A stretch of 64,000 nucleotides of DNA from Prolixibacteraceae bacterium (GCA_003506435.1 DOAQ01000025.1:62001-126000); one strand, 5' to 3'. Positions 34,982 through 44,271 are shown, numbered from the stretch's first letter. Notes: generated by a model from the letters alone, not told the origin. Numbers and translations: made by a program.

Positions 34982-36031
34982 ATGAAAAAGATTACTGTAA
35001 CAACTTTCTTCGTATTGGCTGTTTCAATGCTGATATTTTCAGCATCAAAAAAAACCAATCCTGTTCTAAAATTTAACTCTGACGGAAAATTCAAGATTGT
35101 ACAATTTACCGATGTCCATTTTCAATATGATTCATACAGATCGGACAGTGCCCTGGTGCTGATGAAAAATGTAATAAAAAAAGAAAAGCCTGACTTAGTG
35201 GTACTTACCGGAGATATCGTATGTTCGAAAAATACACCCCAGGCATGGCTGGCTCTATCGCGCGTAATGATTGAAGCCAAAGTCCCCTGGGCTGTAACGC
35301 TTGGCAACCACGATGCAGAAGAAAAATACGAGACGAACAAAGAGGAGATCATGGAAACGATTGTAGGATTACCTTATAACCTGACAAAGGAGGGACCTAA
35401 AGATATTTCAGGAAAGGGCAATTATATACTGGAGTTGAAATCCTCATCATCACATAAAACAGCAGCTTTATTTTACTTCTTCGATTCGCAGATGGGCTTT
35501 CATCCAAAAGGCGATTTGGGTGATTATGAATGGATTGAATTTGATCAGATCGACTGGTACAGGAAACAAAGCAGCGCTTTCACCCGAAAAAACGGTGGAA
35601 ATCCATATCCTGCCCTCGCATTTTTCCATATTCCGTTACCCGAGTACACGGAAGTACTTGGCAAGAAAACTACCTTCGGTATCCAGGAAGAAACATACGT
35701 ATGTTCTCCCGATCTGAATTCAGGCATGTACACAGCGATGCTCGAATCCAAAGACGTAATGGGTATGTTTGTAGGACATGACCACAACAATAACTATATC
35801 GGATGCCTGCGCAATATATGTTTGGCATACGGAAATGCTACCGGAAGACAATGTTACGGACATATTGGACGGGGCGCCCGGGTGATCGAGTTATATGAAG
35901 GGGAACGAAAATTCGACACGTGGATTTTAAAACTGTATGAATGTGACCGGGACAAGGACATCTGGACTCCGACGAACGATTACCAAAAGAAATTTTTCGT
36001 GACCTATCCTGATTCATTCAATGAAAAATAA
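34982..36031 (+). CDS. Secreted calcineurin-like metallophosphoesterase, copy 2
   Basis: This 349-residue protein is read from 34982, giving a signal peptide (MKKITVTTFFVLAVSMLIFS). An upstream Met at 34826 would add 52 residues that are non-hydrophobic and lie over a hairpin. The metal motifs FTDVHF, TGDIV, LGNHD, FFHIP and GHDHNN are all present. The chain is close in sequence to the 29290 gene throughout, including the CSP-[ED]-NSG-Y-TAMLES block. One difference is the inserted EEKYETNKEE after GNHDA. It is followed by a second GDPD after 17 nt, duplicating the pair arrangement. The likely location is periplasmic. Confidence 0.9.
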   Translation: MKKITVTTFFVLAVSMLIFSASKKTNPVLKFNSDGKFKIVQFTDVHFQYDSYRSDSALVLMKNVIKKEKPDLVVLTGDIVCSKNTPQAWLALSRVMIEAKVPWAVTLGNHDAEEKYETNKEEIMETIVGLPYNLTKEGPKDISGKGNYILELKSSSSHKTAALFYFFDSQMGFHPKGDLGDYEWIEFDQIDWYRKQSSAFTRKNGGNPYPALAFFHIPLPEYTEVLGKKTTFGIQEETYVCSPDLNSGMYTAMLESKDVMGMFVGHDHNNNYIGCLRNICLAYGNATGRQCYGHIGRGARVIELYEGERKFDTWILKLYECDRDKDIWTPTNDYQKKFFVTYPDSFNEK

Positions 36032-36048
36032 CACTAAAACTAAATAAG

Positions 36049-36825
36049 ATGAAACTAAGTACAATTGTATTTTTATCATTTTTCTCCTTTGCTTTCTCGC
36101 TAAATGCAAATGCGCAGGTCCAATTTATCGCCCATCGCGGAGGATCTTATGTGGCTCCGGAAAATACTCTTGCTTCGGCCAAACTGGGCTGGAAACTGGG
36201 TGCCGATGCCGTTGAAGTGGACATTCATTTATCGAAAGACAATCGAATCATGGTTATTCACGACAGCAATACAAAACGGACAACGGGACAGGACTATAAA
36301 GTTCAGGAAACCAATTCTGATGTTTTACGTCAACTGGATGCCGGTTCATTAAAAGACGAAAAATATAAAGGCGAAAAAATTCCTTTTCTCGAAGAGATTA
36401 TCGATCATCTGCCTTCCGGTCAAAAGCTGGTCATCGAACTGAAAAGCCGAAAAGAAATTGTACCGTTCCTGAAAAATGTAATTGATAAATGCGGGAAGAA
36501 GGACCAGTTGCTATTTATCTGTTTCGACTGGGAAACGATTGTTGAAACAAAAAAGACCTTTCCCGAGATGGGTTCCTACTGGCTATGTGGCAATAAAGAA
36601 GAATTGATGAAAAAAATGCAGGATATATCCGCGAATAAACTCGACGGAATTGACCTGAAATATTCGATCATCGATCAGGAAGTGATGGATCAGGCAAAAA
36701 AACGAAAACTCGACGTTGTTGCCTACACTGTCAATAATCCGGAAGAAGCAAAACGGCTGATCAACCTTGGGGTAAAAGCAATTACAACAGATCGCCCGGA
36801 CTGGTTGAAATCGCAGGTTTATTGA
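36049..36825 (+). CDS. Secreted glycerophosphodiester phosphodiesterase (single GDPD domain)
   Basis: This 258-residue protein has a signal peptide ending near NANAQ. The GDPD domain is complete: AHRGGSYVAPENT, EVDIHLSKDN, VIHDSNTKR, LVIELKSR. It is the single-domain counterpart of the tandem GDPD lipoprotein at 30416. It lies 17 nt after the second metallophosphoesterase. The two enzymes could act one after the other: GDPD releases glycerol-phosphate or a polyol-phosphate, and the metallophosphoesterase removes the phosphate. That order is inferred. A hairpin at 36830 likely ends the transcript. Confidence 0.93.
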   Translation: MKLSTIVFLSFFSFAFSLNANAQVQFIAHRGGSYVAPENTLASAKLGWKLGADAVEVDIHLSKDNRIMVIHDSNTKRTTGQDYKVQETNSDVLRQLDAGSLKDEKYKGEKIPFLEEIIDHLPSGQKLVIELKSRKEIVPFLKNVIDKCGKKDQLLFICFDWETIVETKKTFPEMGSYWLCGNKEELMKKMQDISANKLDGIDLKYSIIDQEVMDQAKKRKLDVVAYTVNNPEEAKRLINLGVKAITTDRPDWLKSQVY

Positions 36826-36829
36826 TCTG

Positions 36830-36866
36830 AGAACTCACAAACTGCGTCTTCTGAGTTCTTGTTTTA
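36830..36866 (+). terminator. Rho-independent-type terminator after GDPD
   Basis: AGAACTCA (36830-36837) pairs with TGAGTTCT (36852-36859) and is followed by TGTTTTAT. It lies 5 nt after the GDPD stop codon. Confidence 0.6.
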
Positions 36867-36877
36867 TGCATGTAATC

Positions 36878-37020
36878 ACTACTGAGGCTGTCCAAAAAGT
36901 CTGGGATCGCGTCATCCCGAACTTGTTTCGGGATCTCATCGTCCTAATAATCAGACTCTGAAATAAATTCAGGGTGACGTGAGTTGTGGATTTTAGGACT
37001 TTTTGGACAGTCTCAGTAGT
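36878..37020. mobile_element. 143-bp MITE-like element with 24-bp terminal inverted repeats
   Basis: The ends, 36878-36901 and 36997-37020, are inverted repeats that match at 23 of 24 positions. They contain GGCTGTCCAAAAAGTC, of the type seen at ends of several insertion-sequence families. An inner palindrome, ATCCCGAA...TTTCGGGAT (near 36915-36935), fills part of the body. There is no transposase, so a non-autonomous element is inferred. It lies between convergent GDPD (+) and DUF1080 (-) genes. No clear target-site duplication is visible. Confidence 0.75.
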
Positions 37021-37029
37021 AATGAGGTT

Positions 37030-40000
37030 TTATAATTCTTTAATCCGGATATTGCGGAACCACAGTTCGGAACCGTGTCCTAAAAATCCGATATGTCCCG
37101 TTTGACGCAACAGTCCGGGATGGTTTTTCCCGTCGGCAGTTCCGTTTTTCGATGCTTCTTTTACATCGCCTTCCAGAATTACTTCTCCGTTCAGGGTAAT
37201 TTTGAAATAGTCGCCTTTTACAATCACTTCTTCGCTGTTCCATTCACCTACTGGTTTCAGAAAACCGCGTTTCGAAGGAATGATCCCGTAAACTGAACCG
37301 TGATACTGGTAGGGTTTCAGGTTGGCATAAATGGCAGCGGTATTGTCAAGTATCTGCAATTCTTTCCCAACGTATGCGGCATCGCCTTCCAATGGGGCAT
37401 GAATTCCCAGCCCGTTGTTGGCGCCGGGTGTCAGTTTAAATTCAAAGCGGAAAACAAAGTTGCTATATTCTTTCTCGGAGTACAGGTTACCGTGACTACG
37501 ATCAGTCGGGCGAACAGCAATGGTGCCATTTTCAGCAATATAATCGGTTTTGTTGCCAACCCAACCGTCCAGATTTTTGCCATTAAAAAGCAGTTGAAAA
37601 CCATCCGCTTCTTCCTGATCTGAAAGTTCAGCCTCATTGCTGGTAATTTCTCTCACAAAAATATTGCGGAATGCCAGGTCGGTACCGTGCGCCTGCAACT
37701 CAATAGCTTCTTTTGCGAAAATCGGGATGTTGCGGTCCCAGTAGTTTTCAAGGATCACATCGTCAACAACAAGAATTCCGTTCAGGTAAACCGTTACTTT
37801 TTCGCCAATCATTTTTATGCGGAAAGTATTCCATTCGCCAACCAGATTGTCAGCGACTACCGGCGGTTTGCTGGGGTTTTTCTTGTTGTTATACAAGCCA
37901 CCCGAACCAACCTGAGCGCCCACATCAACACGGGCAATGTCCCAGATTTGAACCTGTGGGCTTCCGCGCAAATAAATGCCGCTGTCGCCGTCTTTGGTAA
38001 TCCGCCAATCAACCAGCATTTCGAAATCACCGTAGATTTTTTGGGTACACAGGTTGGCCCCTTTTCCGTTAAACACAATAGCGCCATCTTTCACCAACCA
38101 GTTTTCAAGCATTTTCAGGTTTGCTTCTCCCTGTTTTTGTGCCAGTTCTTCCGGACTCATTTTTGCCCGGCTGATCGGGTCGCCAACCAGTCCCTGCCAT
38201 CCACTCAGGTCCTTGCCATTAAAAATGGAGACAAAACCTTCACCGGCAGGCATTTTCTCCAGAAACTCATGAATGTCGATTTTTAAATACTGACTGTCGG
38301 GACCCGAAATTTTTTCCATCACTTTTTCGGCAACCGTACGTACGAAACTGCCTTGCAACGCATTGTCTTCACCGGGTGTGGGCAGCATAATCTTCATGGC
38401 AGCCTGGGCCGCAGGATCCGAGAGTTCTTCGTCATCCAGATATTCGGCAACAAAAACCAGTGAGAGGAATGTTTTTATCGATCCGGCAGCCTGAATAAGC
38501 TGCGATTTCTCCTGATTACTTTGACTCACCGGCATCAATTTCCGCACCAGCAATAGTTTTTGGTCATCCGGAAAATGCGATTTCATTACCTGCTGAAGAT
38601 AAACGCTGAACGATTTTTCGCGCGATACGGCAAATTCACCTTTTTCAATAATTGAATACAAATACGGGATAGCATCTGCATTTTTCCAGTTCAGCAAGGC
38701 TTCGTAGGCTGCCTGTTTTTCACCGGCAGCGCCTTTTTTAATAATTTCGGTAACGGTTGAGAATGCCTTTGAATCATTGACGAAAGGGAGTACCGGCAGA
38801 AGTTTCTCCTTCATTCCCACAACATTCATTTGCTGCAATACCAGTTCCTGTTTTGACGTCCCGGTTTGCAAAACGGCAATCACCGCCTGTTGTACGGCTT
38901 CAATTTCGTTTTTCTTTTCTGTTTTTTGCAGAAGTACCAACAAATCGTTCATATTCTCGGGAGTAGCCATGTTCTCCAACGACAGAAATGCCGCCTCCTT
39001 TAATTCTGTATCACCGGAAGAACACAAATTCAGGGCTTTATTGAAATACGAAGTAGCCCGGCGTGCTGCTATAGTTTCCAGCAAAACGACGGCTTTTTCG
39101 CCTGTTGCCTGATCCAGTTTTTCGGCCAGCAAATTACAGCCGTCTTTCGAACAGACTTGCAACAGTGTTTCATGCACAGCAGTAAGTTCTTCTTTATGAG
39201 AAGTTTTTTCAAGTTGTTTCAGCAAAACAGGAATGGCTTTTCCTTTCTGATTCACGGCAAGCGCACGGATTGCGGCAATACGGACTTCCTGCGAATCGTC
39301 GTTCAGCGAGGGCAAAATACATTTGGAAAGGATGGCAGGTTCGGTCCTTTTTGCAAGCGTTGGAATGATCTGAACCTTGGTTTCAGTGGGCGCTTTTTTC
39401 ATTACCACAATCCATTTCCCTGCTTCTCCGGCAGTCATCCCGTCGGCTGCATAAATCAAAACAGCATTGCGATATGCTGCATCGCTGTTTTTTATTTCTT
39501 TCAGAAGAAGAGGGGTAGTTTCGCTGCCAAAATAAGTCCGCAACGTTTTTAATGCTGTTGAACGGAAAATCAACTGTTCCGGATTTATACAGTTCTTCAT
39601 CACTTCGTTACACAATTTTTTAGCGACATCTTTTTGTCCGTTTTCAGCCAGCCGGTTGACAAAATGTAAGTACGAAAACATGGCTTCACTTTCGTCAGAG
39701 CGATAGCCGACAACTTTGACAGCATCAACAATCACCGAAGTTGCCTGTTCATCGCCAATTTCAGCCAGAGCAAAAAGAGCTTGTTTTTTCACTTCCCCCC
39801 GGGTCCCTGCCAATGCGGTCAAAGCCGAAACAGCCGCTTTGTATTTCAACACACCCAACGCTTTTGCCAAGGCAATTTGTTTTTCTCCGGAAGCAGCACC
39901 CAAATGGGACAGCATTTCCGAGGCAGCTTTTTCTGTGCCAATGCTTGTTAGTGCCGAAACCGCCGGAGCATACAATTTTTCATCGTCCAGTAAACGGGCA

Positions 40001-40419
40001 AGCGGAGCAATGCTTTCGTCGCCTCCGCAGAATGCTAAACGCTGGATGAAAAAGGTCTTCACTTCATTATCTTCTGCTTTTCCAATGGCTCTCAGCAAAG
40101 CGTTGGCCACCAGTTTGCAGGCTTCTTCGCGTCCCGGAGCGCCGCTGTAAACAGCCAGTGACTCAATGGCATATCGGGCCTGCGTATCATCGCCGGTTCC
40201 TGCCGGAATAATCATGTTACAGAATTGAGCGATCCCTTCCTCCCCAAAACCAATAATTTCCTGAATAAGCTGATCAGCAGAATTCATGTTTTTTGCCGGG
40301 AATTGGGCAAGAACGTCGGCCACCTTGGTCGTCAATGTACGTTTGTCCTGAGCCTGGGTTCCCGAAGCAATCCATACGCTTATCAGGGCAATCAAAATAT
40401 ATTTGAAAAAATTCTTCAT
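37030..40419 (-). CDS. HEAT-repeat protein with two C-terminal DUF1080 (3-keto-glycoside hydrolase-type) domains
   Basis: This 1129-residue secreted protein has a signal peptide ending near GTQAQ. Residues about 40-700 are helical HEAT/PBS-lyase-like repeats (repeated ALAEIGDEQA, LTSIGTEKAA, AIRALAVNQKG units). Residues about 730-920 and 935-1129 are two DUF1080 jelly rolls, each starting with FNGK[DN]L[SD]GW and containing DGDSGIYLRG or GANNGLGIH blocks. Pfam now names DUF1080 for a 3-keto-disaccharide hydrolase/lyase activity. The upstream gene in the same operon (18 nt gap) encodes a Gfo/Idh/MocA oxidoreductase, the partner expected to make 3-keto sugars. The fused HEAT domain may be a scaffold for glycan or protein partners. 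Confidence 0.9.
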   Translation of the reverse strand: MKNFFKYILIALISVWIASGTQAQDKRTLTTKVADVLAQFPAKNMNSADQLIQEIIGFGEEGIAQFCNMIIPAGTGDDTQARYAIESLAVYSGAPGREEACKLVANALLRAIGKAEDNEVKTFFIQRLAFCGGDESIAPLARLLDDEKLYAPAVSALTSIGTEKAASEMLSHLGAASGEKQIALAKALGVLKYKAAVSALTALAGTRGEVKKQALFALAEIGDEQATSVIVDAVKVVGYRSDESEAMFSYLHFVNRLAENGQKDVAKKLCNEVMKNCINPEQLIFRSTALKTLRTYFGSETTPLLLKEIKNSDAAYRNAVLIYAADGMTAGEAGKWIVVMKKAPTETKVQIIPTLAKRTEPAILSKCILPSLNDDSQEVRIAAIRALAVNQKGKAIPVLLKQLEKTSHKEELTAVHETLLQVCSKDGCNLLAEKLDQATGEKAVVLLETIAARRATSYFNKALNLCSSGDTELKEAAFLSLENMATPENMNDLLVLLQKTEKKNEIEAVQQAVIAVLQTGTSKQELVLQQMNVVGMKEKLLPVLPFVNDSKAFSTVTEIIKKGAAGEKQAAYEALLNWKNADAIPYLYSIIEKGEFAVSREKSFSVYLQQVMKSHFPDDQKLLLVRKLMPVSQSNQEKSQLIQAAGSIKTFLSLVFVAEYLDDEELSDPAAQAAMKIMLPTPGEDNALQGSFVRTVAEKVMEKISGPDSQYLKIDIHEFLEKMPAGEGFVSIFNGKDLSGWQGLVGDPISRAKMSPEELAQKQGEANLKMLENWLVKDGAIVFNGKGANLCTQKIYGDFEMLVDWRITKDGDSGIYLRGSPQVQIWDIARVDVGAQVGSGGLYNNKKNPSKPPVVADNLVGEWNTFRIKMIGEKVTVYLNGILVVDDVILENYWDRNIPIFAKEAIELQAHGTDLAFRNIFVREITSNEAELSDQEEADGFQLLFNGKNLDGWVGNKTDYIAENGTIAVRPTDRSHGNLYSEKEYSNFVFRFEFKLTPGANNGLGIHAPLEGDAAYVGKELQILDNTAAIYANLKPYQYHGSVYGIIPSKRGFLKPVGEWNSEEVIVKGDYFKITLNGEVILEGDVKEASKNGTADGKNHPGLLRQTGHIGFLGHGSELWFRNIRIKEL

Positions 40420-40437
40420 TGCTGTTTTATTTAATAA

Positions 40438-41691
40438 TTAAATTTTCCAGATTCCGCGCATGGGCTGATCAATCAGACGGTTAGCTTCTTCGTCATTAAT
40501 AAATTCCTGTTTTACCGGGTCGAAATGCAGGGTGCGCCCCAGCCGGAGGGCAATGACGCCCATATTTACAATCGTGGCCGAACGATGTCCGTTTTCCTCG
40601 TTTAATGCAAATTTCTGCCGGGTGCGTACTGAATCTGAGAAAATACCGACCTGCGGTTCCGGATCGGGCAGTGTGTCAACCAGCGACATGATATTTGGAA
40701 TGGTCGATTCGAAACCTTTGAATATTTTGCCGTTGGGTCCTTCGATGTAGGCTGCATTTTTGTCTTTGTTTTCACCATCCAGAATAATCTGGCAGCCATC
40801 GTCGTAGGTATACGTGATCCTGCGCCATGTTCCTACTGCATCGTAATGTTGCTGCGGGGCATCTACCTCTACTTTTACCGGACTGGTGTGATCTTTACCC
40901 AGCATGTATTGCACCGGATCAATGTAATGCTGTCCCATGTCGCCCAATCCGCCGCCATCGTAATCCCAGTATCCGCGGAATGTCTGGTGCGTACGGTGTA
41001 TGTTGTACGGTTTTTCGGGAGCCGGTCCCAGCCACATATCGTAATCGAACTCAGCCGGAACCTGTTGCGGCGCCAGGTTGGGTTTTCCTACCCAGTAAAA
41101 TTTCCAGTTAAAACCGGTTACCCCACTGATGGTCACTTTCAAAGGCCAGCCCAGTACGCCGCTGTCAATCACTTTCTTTAATGGTTTTACTGTAGTTCCC
41201 AATCCGTAGAAATTACTCTTGAACCGGAACCATGTATTCAGCCGGAACATACGGCCATTAGCCTGAATGGCCTCAACGACCCGCTTGCCTTCGCCAATAG
41301 TGCGGGTCATAGGTTTTTCGCACCACACATCTTTACCGGCCTGCGCAGCCATCACCGACATGATTCCGTGCCAGTGGGGAGGCGTGGCAATATGCACAAT
41401 GTCGATATCCGGCCGCTGCAATACTTCGCGGAAATCGGAATAGGTTTTTACATCTTTATCGGTCTTCTGCAATGCTATTTCGAGGTGCGACTTATCGACG
41501 TCGCATATAGCCAGCAGCCTGGTGCCTTCGTATGGGATATGCCCGCGGCCCATGCCCCCTACACCAATAATTGCTTTGGTTAATTGATCGCTTGGGGCCA
41601 GGTAGCCCTGCCCGAGAACATGCCTTGGTATAATGGTAATACCGGCTGCGGCAACCAACGACTTTTTCAGAAAATTCCTGCGATTGCTCAT
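40438..41691 (-). CDS. Tat-exported Gfo/Idh/MocA-family oxidoreductase
   Basis: This 417-residue protein has a twin-arginine signal (MSNRRNFLKKSLVAAAGITI), so it is likely exported folded with its NAD(P) cofactor. The Rossmann motif GVGGMGRGH and the family dyad WCEKPMTRT (Lys in EKP) are present, followed by a C-terminal sheet domain with GGGLGDMGQHYIDP. It is transcribed first in a two-gene minus-strand operon with the DUF1080 protein. Periplasmic oxidation of a glycan hydroxyl at C3, followed by elimination by DUF1080, is the proposed role. Exported Gfo/Idh proteins can also be glycosidases by an oxidative route. Confidence 0.9.
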   Translation of the reverse strand: MSNRRNFLKKSLVAAAGITIIPRHVLGQGYLAPSDQLTKAIIGVGGMGRGHIPYEGTRLLAICDVDKSHLEIALQKTDKDVKTYSDFREVLQRPDIDIVHIATPPHWHGIMSVMAAQAGKDVWCEKPMTRTIGEGKRVVEAIQANGRMFRLNTWFRFKSNFYGLGTTVKPLKKVIDSGVLGWPLKVTISGVTGFNWKFYWVGKPNLAPQQVPAEFDYDMWLGPAPEKPYNIHRTHQTFRGYWDYDGGGLGDMGQHYIDPVQYMLGKDHTSPVKVEVDAPQQHYDAVGTWRRITYTYDDGCQIILDGENKDKNAAYIEGPNGKIFKGFESTIPNIMSLVDTLPDPEPQVGIFSDSVRTRQKFALNEENGHRSATIVNMGVIALRLGRTLHFDPVKQEFINDEEANRLIDQPMRGIWKI

Positions 41692-42003
41692 GCTAATTGT
41701 ATTAGGTTTTACATTTACAAGAGGCTAAATTACAAATAGCTTTCAGAAAAAATTAAGTAAGAACAAAAACTTTTAAAAAAATTTCAATAAAGTAGAAAAT
41801 CCCGGATAGAAGAGAATCCATTGTTGAGCCTGCCATCCGAAATAAATATCAATAAGGTTCTGCCAACAATTAACACTAAACTTACGTTTGCCACGAAAGT
41901 TGAAATTCTTACACCTTCTCGTTTTCATATCAAAGAGATTTATACTTTTGCAACCGCTAATTCAAATTCGGAAAAAGGATCGCTTTTAACAAATAAATGA
42001 TTT
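41692..42003. promoter_or_regulatory. Divergent intergenic region between Gfo/Idh and phytase genes
   Basis: This 312-nt AT-rich region has no gene. The + side has TACTTTTG at 41943-41950, an exact TAnnTTTG -7 box, about 54 nt before the phytase ATG. No convincing -33 TTG is at standard spacing. The minus side has an imperfect AT-rich element but no exact box. Confidence 0.5.
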
Positions 42004-43113
42004 ATGAAGAAACGCGATTGGTACATGTTTATTTTTTTGCTCTCTTTTGTCGGATATGCCGCATGTAAACGTATGAGCGAGGGTTCGAAAAAAGAATCAG
42101 AAGAAATAAAGTTAACGACTACGGCGAAGTACGAAACAGAACCGATGCCACAAAAATATAACGACGATGCCGCAGACGACCCCGCCATTTGGATTAATGC
42201 CCGAAAACCGGAAGAAAGCAGGATTATTGGAACCGATAAAATGGGGGGACTGGCTGTTTATAATCTGACAGGGAAACAACTTTTTTATTATGCCGACGGA
42301 AAAATGAATAATGTGGATCTTCGTTGCGGTTTTGTTTTGGGCGAAGATACTATTGATGTGGTTTGTGCCAGCAACCGGAGCAATCAATGCATTTCAATTT
42401 ATAAGATCAATACCGACGGCTCGCTGACCAACATTGCTGCCCGTACTGTGGTTTCACAAATGCAGGGTGACGTTTATGGTTTCTGCATGTATAAAAGTCC
42501 GGTAACAGGCAAATGTTTTGCTTTTGTAAACAGCAAGAACGGAGAGGTGGAGCAGTGGGAACTTACAACCGCCAACAGCCTGATTGATGCCCGGTTGGTT
42601 CGTAGTTTCAAACTCGGAACACAGGTTGAAGGAATGGTGGCCGACGATGAAAATCAAACGCTTTTTATTGGCGAAGAAGTGAATGGAATCTGGAAATTCA
42701 ATGCTGAACCCGGTGGCGGAGAAGAGCATACCCTGCTTGAAAAAAGTTCGGAAACCGACAACGAAAACATCAAATTTGATATCGAAGGGTTGGCAATTTA
42801 TTATCTGCCTGATGGAAACGGTTATCTGATGGCTTCGAGCCAGGGAAATTATTCGTATGCAATTTACGAACGCAAGGCCCCGCACAACTATTTAGGAAGT
42901 TTCCGTATCGCCGATGGTTTGGTTGACGGAGCCGAAGAAACCGACGGACTGGACATTTGCAGCGTTGCACTAAACAACGATTTTAAACACGGACTGATGG
43001 TTGTCCAGGACGGATACAATTACGATAAAAAATATGCCAAACCACAAAACTTTAAGCTGGTTTGCTGGGAAGATATTGCCACGTTATTCAACCCGTCGCT
43101 GCAAGTGAATTAA
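42004..43113 (+). CDS. Beta-propeller phytase-like lipoprotein
   Basis: This 369-residue lipoprotein has lipobox YAAC (Cys21). Six-bladed propeller motifs of the 3-phytase family are clear: DDPAIWIN, GTDKMGGLAVYNL, QVEGMVADDENQTLFIGEE, DIEGLAIYYLPDGNGYLMASSQGNYSYAIYER. These calcium-dependent enzymes hydrolyse inositol hexakisphosphate or related phosphates. The propeller is anchored in the membrane, facing the periplasm or surface. It is transcribed on the opposite strand from the DUF1080 operon. Proximity to the GDPD/metallophosphoesterase pairs suggests phosphate or polyol-phosphate scavenging, but it is separated by other genes and has its own promoter. Confidence 0.9.
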   Translation: MKKRDWYMFIFLLSFVGYAACKRMSEGSKKESEEIKLTTTAKYETEPMPQKYNDDAADDPAIWINARKPEESRIIGTDKMGGLAVYNLTGKQLFYYADGKMNNVDLRCGFVLGEDTIDVVCASNRSNQCISIYKINTDGSLTNIAARTVVSQMQGDVYGFCMYKSPVTGKCFAFVNSKNGEVEQWELTTANSLIDARLVRSFKLGTQVEGMVADDENQTLFIGEEVNGIWKFNAEPGGGEEHTLLEKSSETDNENIKFDIEGLAIYYLPDGNGYLMASSQGNYSYAIYERKAPHNYLGSFRIADGLVDGAEETDGLDICSVALNNDFKHGLMVVQDGYNYDKKYAKPQNFKLVCWEDIATLFNPSLQVN

Positions 43114-43158
43114 GGGAAAGATACAAACGTCGATCAATGAATTATTAATATAACTATT

Positions 43159-44271
43159 CTATAAAACCGTATCTGCTTCAACATACGGCAAGTTGAATGC
43201 TTCGGCAACGCCTTTGTAAACCACCTTGCCATCAATAACATTCAGACCTTTCCGCAATGCTTCATCGTCCTTGCAAGCTTGTTTCCAGCCTTTGTTCGCC
43301 AGTTGAACTGCATAATACAAAGTAGCATTGGTAAGCGCAAGCGTTGAAGTACGCGGAACTGCTCCCGGCATATTGGCTACACAGTAATGGATCACATCGT
43401 CGATCACAAAAGTCGGATGGTCGTGTGTCGTTGGGGTGGTCGTCTCGAAGCAGCCGCCCTGATCAACAGCCACATCAACAAGAACAGTTCCCGGCCTCAT
43501 GGTTGGCAGCATATCGCGGGTCACCAGTTTCGGGGCTTTTGCTCCCGGAATAAGTACAGCGCCGATAATTACATCGTGGGTCCGTACCATTTCGCGGATG
43601 TTGTATTCGTTGCTCATCATGGTTTTCACATTGGCGGGCATTATATCGTCGAGGTAACGGAGACGCTTCAGACTGACATCCATAATGGTGACATCAGCGC
43701 CAAGACCACCGGCCATTTTTGCGGCCTCGGTACCCACGATACCACCTCCGATAATCAGCACTTTGGCAGGAAGAACGCCGGGAACACCGCCCAGTAATAC
43801 TCCGTAGCCGCCATACGTTTTTTCAAGATATTTGGCGCCTTCCTGAACCGACATACGTCCTGCCACTTCCGACATAGGGATCAGCAACGGAAGTGAACGG
43901 TCCGGCAATTCCACGGTTTCATAAGCCAAACATACCGACCCATTTCCGATCATGGCATTGGTAAGACCTTCCGAAGAAGCAAAATGAAAATAGGTATATA
44001 AAATCTGACCTTTTTTAATCAGCTTGTATTCCTGTTCGATGGGTTCCTTTACTTTCATAATCATTTCGGCAACAGCATAAACATCGCCGATCGATGGTGC
44101 GATTTTCGCCCCGGCATGAATATAATCTTCGTCTGTAAATCCGCTTCCCATGCCGCCTGAAGCCTGTACATAAACTTCATGTCCGCGTTTTACCAATTCT
44201 GCTGCTCCCGCAGGCGTCAGTGCAATCCGGTTTTCGTTGTTTTTAATTTCTTTTGGTACTCCGATTATCAT
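43159..44271 (-). CDS. ald: Alanine dehydrogenase
   Basis: This 370-residue cytoplasmic enzyme matches family length. The N-terminal MIIGVPKEIKNNENRIALTPAG is characteristic. The catalytic Lys (VKVKEP) and His (FHFASS) are conserved, as is the GGGIVGTEAAKMA dinucleotide motif. It reversibly converts alanine and NAD+ to pyruvate, ammonium and NADH. The 44306-44313 region on the minus strand holds a TATTTTTG -7 box. It is an ordinary core-metabolism gene converging with the phytase. No terminator is evident in the 45-nt gap. Confidence 0.96.
   Translation of the reverse strand: MIIGVPKEIKNNENRIALTPAGAAELVKRGHEVYVQASGGMGSGFTDEDYIHAGAKIAPSIGDVYAVAEMIMKVKEPIEQEYKLIKKGQILYTYFHFASSEGLTNAMIGNGSVCLAYETVELPDRSLPLLIPMSEVAGRMSVQEGAKYLEKTYGGYGVLLGGVPGVLPAKVLIIGGGIVGTEAAKMAGGLGADVTIMDVSLKRLRYLDDIMPANVKTMMSNEYNIREMVRTHDVIIGAVLIPGAKAPKLVTRDMLPTMRPGTVLVDVAVDQGGCFETTTPTTHDHPTFVIDDVIHYCVANMPGAVPRTSTLALTNATLYYAVQLANKGWKQACKDDEALRKGLNVIDGKVVYKGVAEAFNLPYVEADTVL

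Noticed and set aside
37687..38286. 199-codon plus-strand open frame opposite the DUF1080 gene
   Set aside because: It is fully antisense to conserved DUF1080 sequence and has low-complexity composition with no recognisable domain.
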